Assembly (NCBI RefSeq): GCF_905220415.1
Contig: NC_059546.1
Location: forward strand, 186,001 to 250,000
DNA: 64,000 bases
Direction of reading: 5' to 3'
DNA from: Colias croceus
Taxonomy: Eukaryota; Arthropoda; Insecta; Lepidoptera; Pieridae
Below the pieces are notes generated by a model. That model ran no database searches, was not told the DNA's origin, and saw only the letters and a program-made list of their open reading frames with translations. How positions within the stretch are numbered: position 1 is the stretch's first letter; every line of letters begins with the position of its first letter. Shown here one piece after another: positions 46,801 to 56,900 of this stretch. The position numbers were made by a program, and so were the translations under genes.

Positions 46801-49800
46801 GCAGAACTACGGTGCATGCTAACGGAACTCCAATTTTTACATGCTCTGCTGGAGAGTGACCTAGCTAAGTTCACAAACACTTTATTTCACAGTTAGTTAC
46901 CAATACTTTTCATATCATTTATTTTCGTTTATTAGGTACCTCTAAAGTCTTGTAACGCACTCACCCTAAAGAACTCAGACACTCTGACGCGGCGCTGCAG
47001 CACGAATTCTTGCACCCGCAGCATGAGGTCTAACAGTTGCCGAGTCGGTTTGGGAGCCTGCAGCGCGGGGTGGAACACGTCGGAGGCTCCGAGCGGCGCG
47101 GTGGAGCGCCCCGCCTCGATCTCCGGTCGCACCATTTTGGGCAGTGTGGTATCTATCACTGCGGTTGGGTTGTTGTATTCCTAAAAAAAGATATGAAGAA
47201 GGATTACTGTAGGTCTTTAAAAAATAAAAAGCTGAATTCTGATATAAATAGCGTAACGATATCTAAGATCTATATGGCAAATTCTTTCATAAAATAATTG
47301 ATTTCATTTCATATGGAATAAATACGTACATTTAACGAAGACAAATCGCCCCTATTTTATGTGATTATCATATTTTGCAAAGCATACGCACTGGTCCTAA
47401 TCCTTGAATGCCTTGTTTCTTGACCGCTTCAACGGCCTTAATGAATTCCACATAATCCAGCGTGTAGGAATCCTTGATGAAGCGACGCACGAGCAGGTTG
47501 AAGTCTTCCGGAGACACCAGGATCCCAATGTAATTGAGGATACGCGCAAAGTGGGCGAATGTTATTCTACCATCGTTTTTGGCAACCTATGTACAGATTA
47601 GATTGTTTATTTGCATGGCGTAAGAACTATAATTGCTCAATTTTCTAATATCTATTCTTAATACAACCAACATCCTGAGCTGGTGGATTAAAAACAAAAA
47701 AATATCGACGATTTACATTGAGCGTGGTCACGGGAAGACTGACTGAAATTTCTATAAATATCCTCACAATATTATAAATGCGGAGGTTGGTGAGGATGGA
47801 TGGATGGATGTTTGTTATTCTTTTACGCAAATACTAGTGAACCGATTACAACAAAATTTGGTATGTAGGTATCTGAAGACCCAGAATAAGACAGGCTGTT
47901 TATCCCGGAAATTTCACAGGAACGGAACTATGCAGGTTTTTCTGAAAAGGCGGCGAAGCCGGGAGCGTTAATCTAGTCGAGATAATAATTGTAAAAGAAT
48001 ATGGCGTTAAAATTTAGAAAGAGCATAAAACAAAAATGATTGGAGCATAAAAATATATTCTGAAAAACATTTCTCTGTTCGCAATGTTTACGGACCATTA
48101 CATAATTTATGTAGGACAAACTCTTTGCGACCACGAGGAAAAGGTACGATGTTTATTTTTGTGACGGCTTCGTAGTGAAACTGCGCGACGGATATTGATT
48201 TAAAATGTCTCTCGGAACGCTCGCTATAAAATGATTAAATATTCAGAGACTCTACATCTCTTATTTATAGGTATTTACTGACTAATGAGGGAAGCTTTGA
48301 ATAGACCGCGTTCGGCTGTGACCCGATCAATTTGTCTGCAGATATCGATTTTGATCTTTGCTCTTCTATAAAGGTTTCACAAATAGAGCCATCTATTTCA
48401 ATGCAAATTTATTAAATAATCATTTGAACGTTTTGGTCTCTCTTACTCATTTTAAACGAGTCTCCTTTTTACACCGTATACACGTTAACCTTATGTGCAG
48501 GTGGGTAGGTATGTTACCTACATATGTTTTTTTTATATTAGTCTTTAAGCTATTTATTTTTCGCAAGTTCTTTCGAAATCAGCATGGAACCGGTACATCA
48601 TTTCTGTTCTAGGTACCGATCAAAAATGTTTTTTGATTCGATAAGTAAGACCTAATTTACATTAAGTGCTATTTCATCTTCACATTGTTATTTGCAAATT
48701 GCAAATCAGCAACACCACTACTACTATATCTACTGCTATCTACTATATTTTACTAGTTCATAATCCTGAAAGTAAGGTTTGAGCGGTATGTCCCTCTGCG
48801 CGATGGTGGCGAGCAGACAGCACAGGCGACGCAACTGCCACATGTCGAGCTTGTGACAAGCGGGCTCGGGCGGCGGCGGGCACGCTTCCAGCAGGCAATC
48901 CGACGTGGTCTTGTCGCGTCCGCCGGCATCTACATCATAATCAATATGGGTATTAATGTAGGATAGTTATATTGGTGCCTAAGTAGATATTTGATAGAAG
49001 TAACGTAAATTACTTACATATATATCTGGTTCATACTTTGCACCAACAAATTATGCAACCTAACTAACGTATAAATTTTATTCAATTTATACTTGTTTGA
49101 ATGTAAGTTCATTTAAGCTTATATACATGATACTTTTCGTTTCATTATTGACCTATATTGCACACATCCCTTATACATCAACTCATTTTTAAGTGTTTTA
49201 AGTATGTAAATTGGATTGGACGTTAAGTACGACGAAGCAATTTTAAATGTTAACACATGTCGATATTTGGACGTGACTGAAGCAATACAACAAGCTTGGA
49301 GAGCAGCCAGCGGACAAGATCAGCTAATCCGGAATCCTTGAACTGAGATATTTGTTATCTAACTAGAAATCGAATGTAGCTACAATCTAAAAATATAGAA
49401 TAATCATTGATCACAAAGTTATGAAGTGGCTATTCAGTATCCACTTGCAAATTTTAGCTCAAATAGATCTTTTGAGAGCTACAAAAATATACGATATTTT
49501 TTTTATCTAATAGATTTTGACTTATTGACCTATTTTTAAAATTTTTAAATACAGATATACTTACTACCTATATGTGAAATTCATCAATGTATAGAAAGTA
49601 TAGACAACAAAATCGAACGTGGTAAACGTACGTACTTATGAAAACATCAGCCATATTTCAATTCTTTTATTACACGCTTTGCCTAATGGTATTGTTAATA
49701 CAATAAGAGTTTATTAATCCATCAAACGTTATCACCTTCGCCATGCACAATCTGGCAGAGCTGATGGTACAGCACGCGGCCGTCCTGCGCTCTGAAGTAG

Positions 49801-51904
49801 TCGGCCAGCTGCGCTATCTCAGCATCAGACAGCCCGATGACAGAGCGGAGCGGCCCGGCCAGCACGGACACGAATTTTGACTCTGTAACAATATTTAGTT
49901 TATCGTCTTACCTATGTTTCTTTTGTACTCTTGTTTCTTTTTATAAACAACTCAATATTATTTTTTACTAGCGAATGTATCTAAAATTTTATTTTATGGA
50001 ACTTTAAGATGTGAGAAAATAAACTTTTATTTTTAACCGACTTCTTATTTTAATTATATGACAATATCGAATATCTTGTGAGAGGCTTTTTTATGTCGAT
50101 CATGTCCTGGTAGTAAATCAACCTAAAGAAGAGATTACTAAACAGTAACTACTTAGGGAACCTAAGTAATCTAGTACCTATTACTGTCATGATAAAAAAT
50201 ATTCTTGGCAAAGAATTATTATCCTCTTAGAAAGTAGGTTATTATAATAATTATCTACTACTACTATCTAGTACTGTAGTATTACAATGCCTTTATTCAG
50301 AAATTCATACAGGCAAGACTGACTGATTTTGAAAACAAAAAAAATTCTGATCATGAATATGTACTTCGCTGAAAAAGGTAAAAGTAGCAAGTACCTTTAT
50401 ATTGCTTTATTAAAATGAATGAAATGATGCTACGATATTACCTCGCGTTGTTCCAAACAGTAATGGAATGAAATGATATGGATAAATGTTTCACGATCCA
50501 TAAAAGTGGTTCATGAAAATTCGTGGAAATGATTCTTAAAATCTCTTACATTTTGGCAAAATATATCTGGTATACTAAACTGTGAATATACATAGAACAG
50601 GTTAAGTCGAACTACATTGTTTTATATTCGTATTAATGCAGAAAATAAAACAATAATGACATAATACTAGAGTATTATAAGAATGTTGACAACTCTTGCT
50701 TGCGGAAGAATCCATGCTTTATAATAACAATATTAAAAAGCCAGGTTTTTTTTTATTATATAACCAGGTAATGATAAGAACATTGCTCTATCATCATATA
50801 CTGGAATTAATAAAAGCGTAAAAAATTGACTAAATCGTTTTATTTCATTTAATTAGATACTCTTTAATACACCTAAACGGTCTTAGGTACTGAAATAAAC
50901 AAAAGTAAGGGCAAGACAGTTAAGTTTATGTGGCAATGCATTCCATAGATCGGCAGCAGTCGTTTTCATAAAATTATTTTTAACAAAAGCAATTATATCT
51001 AGGTTAAATTGCCGTTTACCAGAAATAAGTGAGTTTCCCTCGGGATCGAGGGGCCGGTAGAAGTCCCACAGATTGAGGCCGACGCGGAACGACGCGGCTC
51101 GGATCTTATTGCACGTCTTCCAAACATCGGCCAGACGAACGATCTACAATTTATTATCGCTTTGAATGTATACTTATCAGGATTTCAAACATTTATTTAT
51201 ACAATTAGACGTATTTTATAACAATTACCATCTATCATTAACGACTGGTTCGAAAAAGATTCTACAGAAGCACAGGAACGCAAATTTAATAAGTTATTAA
51301 TTCATAAAGAAAAGGTGTGATTATTAAATTCTATGTTTCGTTCTTTAAGTCCTGTGAGTGAAGCATAAGTTGGTAATTCTAAGAAGGTACCTATACCTAA
51401 TGAGACCGAATTATGGGGTTTATTTTTGTAAAAAAAAGAACTAAACAACAACCCCTACGTATATTTAATCCATACTAATATTATAAATGCGAAAGTAACT
51501 CTGTCTGTCTGTCTGTCTGTTACTCAATCTCGCCTAAACTACTGAACCAATTTACATGAAATTTGGTATGGAGATATTTTGATACCCGAGAAAGGACATA
51601 GGCTACTTTTTATCCTCCATACTAATATTATAAATGCGAAAGTAACTCTGTCTGTCTGTCTGTCTGTTACTCAATCTCGCCTAAACTACTGAACCAATTT
51701 ACATGAAATTTGGTATGGAGATATTTTGATACCCGAGAAAGGATATAGGCTACTTTTTATCCCGGGAAAATGACGCAATCCCGGAAATCCCACGGGAACG
51801 GGAACTATGCGGGTTTTTCTCTGACAACGCGGGCGAAGCCGAGGGCGGAAAGCTAGTAGATAATAAATATCAGAATAATAAGTAAAACTTACTGTATCAT
51901 GCAT
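31354..51904 (-). CDS. Uncharacterised multi-EF-hand protein, 14 coding exons
   Basis: Exons (minus): 51904-51893, 51143-51020, 49882-49736, 48929-48754, 47586-47392, 47180-46965, 46456-46276, 45826-45613, 44769-44625, 44547-44419, 43802-43654, 43295-43055, 42864-42718, 31419-31354. All phases agree: 2142 nt, 713 aa. Repeated degenerate EF-hand-like units are seen: PLDPEGNSLIS (about 35-45), KNDGRITFAHF (157), DYDPLNSGRIS (291), HDEHNNGHVSRSQ (420), DIDKERCGTIP (644). The repeated FxxD-loop-QFRRALDxMG style resembles EFCAB6- or EFHB-type cilium/sperm proteins, but orthology is not established. Calcium binding is uncertain, since most loops lack full ligand sets. The four-codon first exon and the remote last exon (after an 11.3-kb transposon-filled intron) are the least certain parts. 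Confidence 0.82.
31538..34154. mobile_element. Fold-back element with about 838-bp inverted arms (Mutator-like)
   Basis: Arms at 31538-about 32374 and about 33317-34154 are reverse complements with scattered differences. Ends are GTGTGCGTTACCCAGGC and its complement. GATTTCCGG flanks both sides (31529-31537, 34155-34163), a 9-bp target duplication. A 9-bp duplication with very long terminal inverted repeats is typical of Mutator-superfamily elements. No transposase ORF is visible. The roughly 940-bp centre is unrelated to the arms and is described separately. Confidence 0.8.
32871..33346 (+). other. Spliceable mini-gene in the fold-back centre
   Basis: ATG at 32871 opens six codons (MTSLND) ending at a consensus donor (GAT, GTGAGT at 32889). 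An acceptor with a good tract (cctgttcatttcag) at 33307 starts a second exon (MVALMYGAVAFM, stop at 33346) that runs into the right arm. Joined it encodes 18 aa only. It may be the remains of a transposase or captured host first exon, or chance. Confidence 0.25.
34923..37892 (-). CDS. Non-LTR retrotransposon ORF2: endonuclease and reverse transcriptase
   Basis: 989 aa. An APE-type endonuclease at about 53-270 (HINAQS at 56-61, SESW at 84-87, MGDFNT at 191-196). Reverse transcriptase at about 525-770 (FRPISILPFLSKVLE, AGVPQGGVLSPLLF, FADD catalytic box at 703-706). A C-terminal region with FTVTAINLWNELP is typical of jockey/CR1-like elements. It nicks DNA and primes reverse transcription. No internal stop, so the enzyme may be functional. 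Confidence 0.93.
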   Translation of the reverse strand: MLNISSEHSEYHDCSQTTSPDFLSSDENSFHSASSPLALALPTLFNNLQKNFNVVHINAQSIPAHFPDMLASFVSNNIHAILVSESWLKPSLPSANYSLPGFHLIRNDRIGRGGGGVAIYLRTHIPFKMIQSSSQPPPSNTTEHLLIEVKLPHSKILLGVFYSPSLTNNYFPSFDLLLDDLTPEYNHLILMGDFNTCLLKNDHRSKKLYSLLNSHNLHLLPLNPTHFSPGCSPSLLDLIIVSSPLSVSKHGQCSADEFSYHDLIFLSYKLRPPKLKPSTILLRNFAGMDHDQLRLDASECDWQTVFDADTVDLKVNLFNDIMLALYDKHAPLRPVRKKHTPAPWLSPEIKSLLSKKHRAKTKLKMAKSTEMQDKYKTIRNRCNVLCRDAQRRHIHKSVENGDPVKIWKFLKSLGVGKSSHTFPSCNINLDNLNSHFASSSSLNATVKINSTLNNLSTASTPVFPPFVFKQSSVDEVKRAILSISSNAIGTDLISRNMIIPILDIIIPVITHILNFSIISGTFPSSWKDAHIIPLPKKSNPSNLSDFRPISILPFLSKVLERLIHSQLSTFLNINNILSPHQSGFRPGHSTTTALVKVTDDIRYGMDNKQLTVLALLDFSNAFNMVNHDILLSLLRLINFSSTVLDWFSSYLGDRRQRVLMDENQSTWCAVAAGVPQGGVLSPLLFAIFINNLTSQLTSPYHMFADDLQIYTHSTLDELPNAVHSINNELAKIVIWCDQFGLKINPAKSQVIVVGSPYQISEVDWGILPAVHINGVIIPFSKHVKNLGIHLDQTLSWSHQIQELGRKFYAASSSLRRLRNFLPIPTKIMLAQSLLLPIIDYADACFPDLTVEQLDKLERLQNFGIRFVFGLHKYDHVSSFRKKLKWLPIRLRRNVHYLLLLYRILFDPKTPSYLKMKFNFLHCESYSLRSVDRLVLSTPFHRTHFFGNSFTVTAINLWNELPINIRQAQSLTCFKNLVRNHYSNLAFDSV
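38491..39261 (-). CDS. Non-LTR retrotransposon ORF1 (RNA-binding type)
   Basis: 256 aa. The N-terminal part is helical and coiled-coil-like (KESMAQMSEMFNKRMLEF). RRKILLLHGVPE at 85-96 starts a fold like the L1 ORF1 RNA-binding domain. The C-terminus is Lys/Ser-rich. There is no zinc knuckle, unlike many jockey ORF1 proteins. It probably coats the element's RNA. The start is ATG 39261, with a 600-bp gap to ORF2. Confidence 0.8.
   Translation of the reverse strand: MNENTDLLAIKESMAQMSEMFNKRMLEFQEDLKKTSTTTSLASPPTRLASDFTAFRSFVITSLQCLQTQVDCLYKLYDNQEMRSRRKILLLHGVPEHKDENVTSETLNILSTHLKLPNLSSNGVSRCHRLGSPKENKPRPILCKLRNLSDKELIWSSKISLKGTGITLSEFLTKSRHEVFMAAREHFGVTKCWTRNGHIFVIGSGGVRHRVESIADFKPISASQDKPNPGTSASSHISTKDSKIVVRSKRLVKGTK
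39602..39985. mobile_element. Fold-back MITE with about 68-bp arms, itself interrupted
   Basis: The left arm (39602-39670) TGGTCTACGATCCGAATAT... is repeated inverted at 39918-39985 with few changes. A shorter inner inverted pair (atttagtgtattaaaaaat / attttttaatacactaaat) lies at 39841 and 39900. A Helitron-like copy occupies 39671-39843. No ORF. Confidence 0.75.
39671..39843 (-). repeat. Helitron-like repeat nested in the fold-back MITE
   Basis: The reverse strand ends GGGCGAAGCCGGGGCGGACCGCTAGT, like the copy at 718. The 5' part is a different subfamily. Confidence 0.6.
40279..42548 (-). pseudogene. Interrupted non-LTR reverse transcriptase
   Basis: The part at 42548-41549 has RT motifs (NYRPISRLCVLGKIFEK, DFSKAFDKINH, SGIPQGSHLGPFLF, YADD at 194-197, then NPDKCQIISF). 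The frame resumes at 40654 (ITRIEKIQNKFLKALE) and ends at 40279. The break is a clean 886-bp insertion plus 4-bp duplication; either side keeps the frame. The endonuclease half is missing, so the copy is dead on arrival. Confidence 0.88.
40659..41544. mobile_element. 886-bp TIR element with TGGA duplication
   Basis: The left end TGTCGTGGTCATATCGTAG... is repeated inverted at the right for about 85 bases. TGGA at 40655-40658 and 41545-41548 is a 4-bp target duplication, confirmed by the intact RT frame outside. Inside the ends, GGCCATTTCACGAAATGG and TATCGTGAAATGG recur in both orientations. In the middle a GC-rich unit (CGCTTCTGGCA, CGCCGGCCGCTGCCGCGGCA) occurs twice. No transposase. A 4-bp duplication fits Chapaev/Sola-like groups; not assigned. 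Confidence 0.85.
43895..44090 (-). repeat. SINE-like fragment in EF-hand intron
   Basis: An A-run is followed by 'ggcaggacctctttataatatg ... ccccactaggggac' in pieces, typical of short interspersed repeats in Lepidoptera. Boundaries approximate; no coding sequence. Confidence 0.35.
44885..45360 (+). repeat. 3' fragment of a CR1/jockey-like LINE
   Basis: The plus strand encodes the C-terminal RT tail (MGQGILFYNRIPHSIKEFSS, then KNYVKNVLVQRAYYSIMEY). It is followed by a 3' UTR and a terminal repeat (TTGAGTTTGAGTTTGAATTT). 5'-truncated, antisense to the EF-hand gene, inside the intron between exons 8 and 9. Confidence 0.75.
47761..47977 (+). repeat. Helitron-like repeat, (GGAT)n subfamily
   Basis: It starts 'cacaatattataaatgcgg', has (GGAT)n, 'accgattacaacaaaatttgg', and ends GGCGAAGCCGGGAGCG...CTAGT. 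In the intron between exons 4 and 5 of the EF-hand gene. Confidence 0.6.
50880..51019 (-). repeat. LINE-derived C-terminal fragment abutting an exon
   Basis: The minus strand reads KRQFNLDIIAFVKNNFMK, then AADLWNALPHKL, like the C-terminal end of jockey/CR1 RT proteins (compare NSFTVTAINLWNELP in the element at 34923). The similarity begins at the 5' splice site of EF-hand exon 2 (51020). Confidence 0.5.
51469..51857 (+). repeat. Two abutting Lep1-type Helitron-like copies
   Basis: A 3'-truncated copy (51469-51615) is followed directly by a full one (51616-51857, ends GGAAAGCTAGT). Over the shared 147 bases they are almost identical. In EF-hand intron 1, 36 bases from the four-codon first exon. 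Confidence 0.85.
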
Positions 51905-53972
51905 TTTGTATCACACAGTTGTAAACTAATTTAATAAAACAATAATGTTGTTGATGATATCTGATAATTGCACAGGTAATTTTAATATTCAGCAAATAAT
52001 TTTGAATAGAAATGTATAAAAGCACGATAGGTACTTGAACAAGCTTAAAAGCTACATTGATTTGATAGACAATGTTTTAAAGTATGTCAAAATAATGACT
52101 TATGATAATTTGTATCATAATTAAGGTTGTATATCATCATTATATAATACTGTCGTGACTCTTGTTCCATTGTTACGTGTTATGAAAAGTGGGTATTTTA
52201 TTATAGTATTATTTTTATCCACTTTTAATAAATAAAATATGGAGATAATTGAAGCGGCAGGCTTAAAGTTATTAAACCGAAACTAACGTATACACCTCTT
52301 TTATTTATTATTATTCATTGCCATTACTAGTACTCTAATATATGTTTTATTTTATCTAGATTGTGTAAAGATAAACAAAATAAGTTAAAGCATATTTTAT
52401 TTTCCTACCTACTGAAACTAAGTAAAGCTTTTGTCACGACGTGAGTAAAATCAAAACCACATTGTAGGTTTGAATAATAAAACAGACAAGGGCTCTACCC
52501 TGAAGGGTCTCGGAGCCCTGAATGCTATTTCGATACGTGCCTTTTGACAGCCTCTACGGACTCTCATCAATCAATTTGTCAATGGGAATGCGAACTCTAC
52601 CGTTTCGTTACGATTACAACGCCTACTCGTACTTATGTTAGCAAAAGCTCCTTGTGTACCATACATTGCATGTCAGATAACGTGGCGAGTCACTATAGAG
52701 CTCTGGATGTGCAGTAATGTATAGTATCCCTAACGACAGTATCGTAGAGTGTTGTAGAGGGTGTGTGGGTGGTAGAGCATGCGCGGTCGAACGGAGTAGA
52801 GACCAATGACGTCAAAGGATCGATCGCGAAGCTCGGCGCAGGTTGGAGCTGTCACAGCAGGCACACCGAGGAGCGCGGGACGGTTATGTAACGAAACCCT
52901 TTGGATGCCTGGAGCCGAGGTTACGCGCGCTCATGTGCGGGCTCAGCTTTAGAACAAGGAATAGCCCATCTCAAAAGACCTCCCTCCGATGGGGCGATAG
53001 CTGCCCCCGCGTCTAACCGCTCCGGAGGCACCCGCACGCGAGTGACATAATAGTGTAAATTAGACATAATAATGTACCGTTCTCTTGAATGTTACACGTA
53101 AAAGACGTTCGCTGTGTGTGAGGGAGGCGCTACTGCTGGCTTTTTGTATATAAGTAAGTGTTTTATTCATCATTTCTATCTTACACGTAAGGTTAAAGGT
53201 CAAGAGCTTAGAAGTAGAGTTTGTGGGCATAATGTCAAGTAATATGAGAAACAAAATGTAAGACATACATTTTAGTGAACAGTAACGTTCTTCATCCATT
53301 AGGTAATCGCTAAATATATAAGAAGTAAAAATAGGTGACAGTTACCCTCGTTATGTATTAAGTTCATGATGACATTTAAATATAACGTGTGTTAAAACTT
53401 AAAAGCTCATATTTGCTCATACCTTCTCTGTATATATTGATTTTAAATGTAAGTAGTACTTATTTAAATGATCAAAGCACGATTTTCATTGAAGATTCGC
53501 CGACGGAATGCAACTAATTATTATTATGTAAATCAGAAAATGATACTCAATGTGTAATTGTGCAAAATCGTAATAATAGCTGCGAATTAAATAGGCCAAG
53601 TGATGATACAATACTGAATTGTTACAGTCACGAAGTTGTGTGATAATTGATAAGTATTTTTGGAAATATTCATCTGTAATTAACCTTATTTAAATTAGCC
53701 TTTTATTTACGAAGAAAACTAGTAATTGTAGATAGGTAGATATTAATAACGTCTTAAAAATACAATCATTCTTCTATGCTATTGTTTGGATGTGATTAGA
53801 AACGGGGTTATTTAAGTATCCAACTTTTCTTGAATGTTATAAGCAAGAAAGAAATTGCTTTCGAATAAAATAGCTTTGTTGATTATGTAGAGAAAATAAT
53901 CCAAACAATATTCGCATCCTATACCATTTCTTGTCTTATCTTGTCCAGATAAGGCGGGGCAAACAATCCAAA
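51905..53972. promoter_or_regulatory. Divergent 5' region of EF-hand and choline-transporter genes
   Basis: The region is AT-rich except 52490-53045, which is CpG-rich. An acceptor (tcttatcttgtccag, 53948) shows that the choline-transporter mRNA has a noncoding upstream exon, probably from the CpG-rich block. No TATA box is evident. Both genes may use this block. Confidence 0.4.
52803..52814. promoter_or_regulatory. CCAAT box overlapping a palindromic CRE
   Basis: CCAATGACGTCA combines a CCAAT pentamer with the full 8-bp CRE (TGACGTCA, 52807-52814), a CREB/ATF consensus. It sits in the CpG-rich block 1.16 kb upstream of the choline-transporter start codon. Site recognition is by consensus only. 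Confidence 0.4.
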
Positions 53973-56900
53973 ATGATAAACATAGCGGGTGTGATCTCGA
54001 TCATAATATTCTACGTGCTGATCCTGGCCGTGGGCATCTGGGCGGGCCGCAAGAAGCCTGCCGGGGACCAGTCGGAGGAGGAGGTGATGCTGGCGGGCCG
54101 CTCCATCGGCCTCTTCGTCGGCATCTTCACTATGACAGGTGAATATAGACTGTATGTTGTGAGTGGTGTGATAGAAATGGGAAGAAATTGTGCATTTGCA
54201 ATTAACGTTATACAATTTGTTGATTCTTAAGGATCTTAAATATTAAGGTAGAAGTAGAGGAGAAATGCAATTTCTTTACTATGTAACGGGGAAGCTCTTA
54301 CATAGTATCGGATTATGAAATAAATTAAACAGCGTTCAAATTCTATCGTAAAATATTTTATTTCTATAATAATTCTACAGTTAAGTTATTTCTATAACTA
54401 ATTTCCATAAATATTTGAGGTCAAGACCAAGGAATATTAAATTACTAAGTAAAATCCAATTTCCTTCATTTTCCCTGTTCAAATCGCAACCCCGTTTGAG
54501 TTCACAACCGCAAGTAATTGTTATGGTCGGCCATTCACGTCGGAATTGTTTTATTCAAATAAGTACGAATGGACAAAAGCTTTTCAATTATATTCCATTG
54601 TAATAACACTGACTATTTTCTTTTGTTTCCTGAGTTAATTGTGAGTGTACACGTGAGACATCGGTTTACTAAATAATAAAATGAGTAAATCACATTTTAA
54701 TTTTTTGTACCTTCTTCCTGAAGTGTATAATTGTTCATTATCATTCTAATAAAATAGTGAGTTTATATTTACAAAGGCCCTATCCCATTTCCTGTAGAGA
54801 GAAGTTAAAAAACACGGGAAAAATACTTGTACTTAGATCAGTAAAAAATTAGTTGGTTTCTAGAGTCCCAGCATCGACAGAGAAAGACTGAAGACAGAAG
54901 TATACTCTGTACCAACAAATTAGGAGGGTTATCGTGATGTCTAATAGCAGTATACAGTATATTTTCAGCGTGGGAAAGAAGAAGAAAAGAAAATACATTT
55001 ATTTCTTAATGGAAGTTTAAAGCTGTCATTTTGCCATTCATTTTGGAATTAGTATAGGTACTGTTATCAGATATAATGGTACGGGGGTCTATACACATAA
55101 CTAACATTCCTCTACTAGTTAGTACATCAAAGTTTTGTTGCAGCCACGTGGGTGGGCGGCGGCTACATCAATGGCACGGCTGAGGCGATTTACACCTCGG
55201 GCCTGGTGTGGTGTCAGGCACCGTTTGGTTATGCGCTCTCCTTGGTGTTCGGTAAGTTATATTTTGTATTTAGTATGACCTATGTTTATTGTGTATTTCT
55301 ATGTATCGTTTGGTTTTGAAGATGGTTTATGTATGAAATAGAGGGCTTGCCTACAATCGCTGTTGGAGATGTAACAAAGTCTATCAATTTATAATTCAGT
55401 ATGTGCGTTTATTGAATCATGATTGCCCTTTAATAATTTTATTATCAAAATATCATAGGAACAGAATCGATGTTTAATAAAATTTAGATGAAGATTATCA
55501 AAAACATAAAAGTAAAGAAAAGCAATTAACTGAAATTTAATGGGTATAAAATGTCGTTTAAGTCTTTGGAAATGTAATTCCGAATTTATTAGACAATTTG
55601 AAGTAAGAAAACGAAAAATGATTACGATTTACCCCGCCCCATATAAAGCTCTACATTACGGTTCTTTATAATTATTAGGAAGAGCTCTCTGAAATAAAAC
55701 GGAGTCAAAAATTGGTATCGTATCATTGATTAATGAATATTGTGTTTTATGTACTCATTTACGTTATCAATTTCATCTTTCAACTATGATTTTAGTATGA
55801 AAATTATACTATATTTTATATTTGAATGTCTTGTGAAAAGCCACACAACTATGCACCAAAATACAACACGCTTCGTTTGCCCTTTATCTTGAAGGTGACA
55901 AAGTTAGCTCCAAATTTGTGTCTAGATATATTTTTATAAGTAGTTTGGTCACGTGGCCATAGTGGAGAGCCCTTCGCACGTTCTGGGTTAACGAGGCGGG
56001 ACGAGGGCCTCTTGTGAAATTAATAATTTCGCTGTTACCTTATATAATATATGACGCTAATTCTTTAATTATATTGCATTGTCAAGATCTCCGCCTTTGT
56101 GTTGTAGTTGTAGTATGTTTAATTAGTTTGAAAATACGAGCACGGAATATTCATTATGACTTCAGTAGATATTGAACATGAGTTTAATTAATTAAATACG
56201 AGATAAAACTTATTTATTGTAACAATTGGGAGTCATAAAGATCTTCAAGAAGAATTACCTATTTTCCTTTTTTATTTTACTTTAATTATCTACTGAATAA
56301 GTTAAGTAATGGAAAGGCGGTGTGTTGTGGGCTTACGTTTTCGTAAATCTTTGTAGCATACAGATTTGCATAATTATTATTTATTACCTACTCTCATTAT
56401 AAATTATTATGCGGGTTTGCAAAGTTTCAGACGTAGACGTTCTATCTTATTAAGTTAAAAGTTCACTACATTTTTTAACTTGCTGATGTTGTTTAACATG
56501 TGATTACGTTAGCTACAGTGAAACTTTTTTTTCTCAAAACGCGTCTCTTTTGGTATCGATTTGAATAACTTAACAAAAATGTATTTAAAATTTTTGTTAA
56601 AATAAAAATGAAAAGCTCACGTAGTCACAATATTTATTTGACTGTATCCATCATCAGCTCATGATGTCCATCCCTTCGAAATAGTTTTTATTCTTCAAAG
56701 TCAGTTAACCCACTACGATGACCAACCTAAGATATATTATTAGGTGGTATATTCTTCGCAAACCCGATGCGCAAGCAGGGCTACGTGACGATGCTGGACC
56801 CGCTGCAGGACTCGTTCGGCAGCCGCATGGGCGGGCTGCTGTTCCTGCCCGCATTGTGCGGGGAGGTCTTCTGGGCGGCCGGCATCTTAGCTGCGCTTGG

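Noticed and set aside
52760..52815. tRNA-like text (GGTGGTAGAGCATGCG, GGTCGAAC)
   Set aside because: Spacing of A-box and B-box-like words is wrong and no acceptor stem can be formed.
53060..53299. Minus-strand ORF of 79 codons starting MDEERYCSLKC
   Set aside because: No donor joins it to the EF-hand gene in phase, and the composition is that of AT-rich noncoding DNA.
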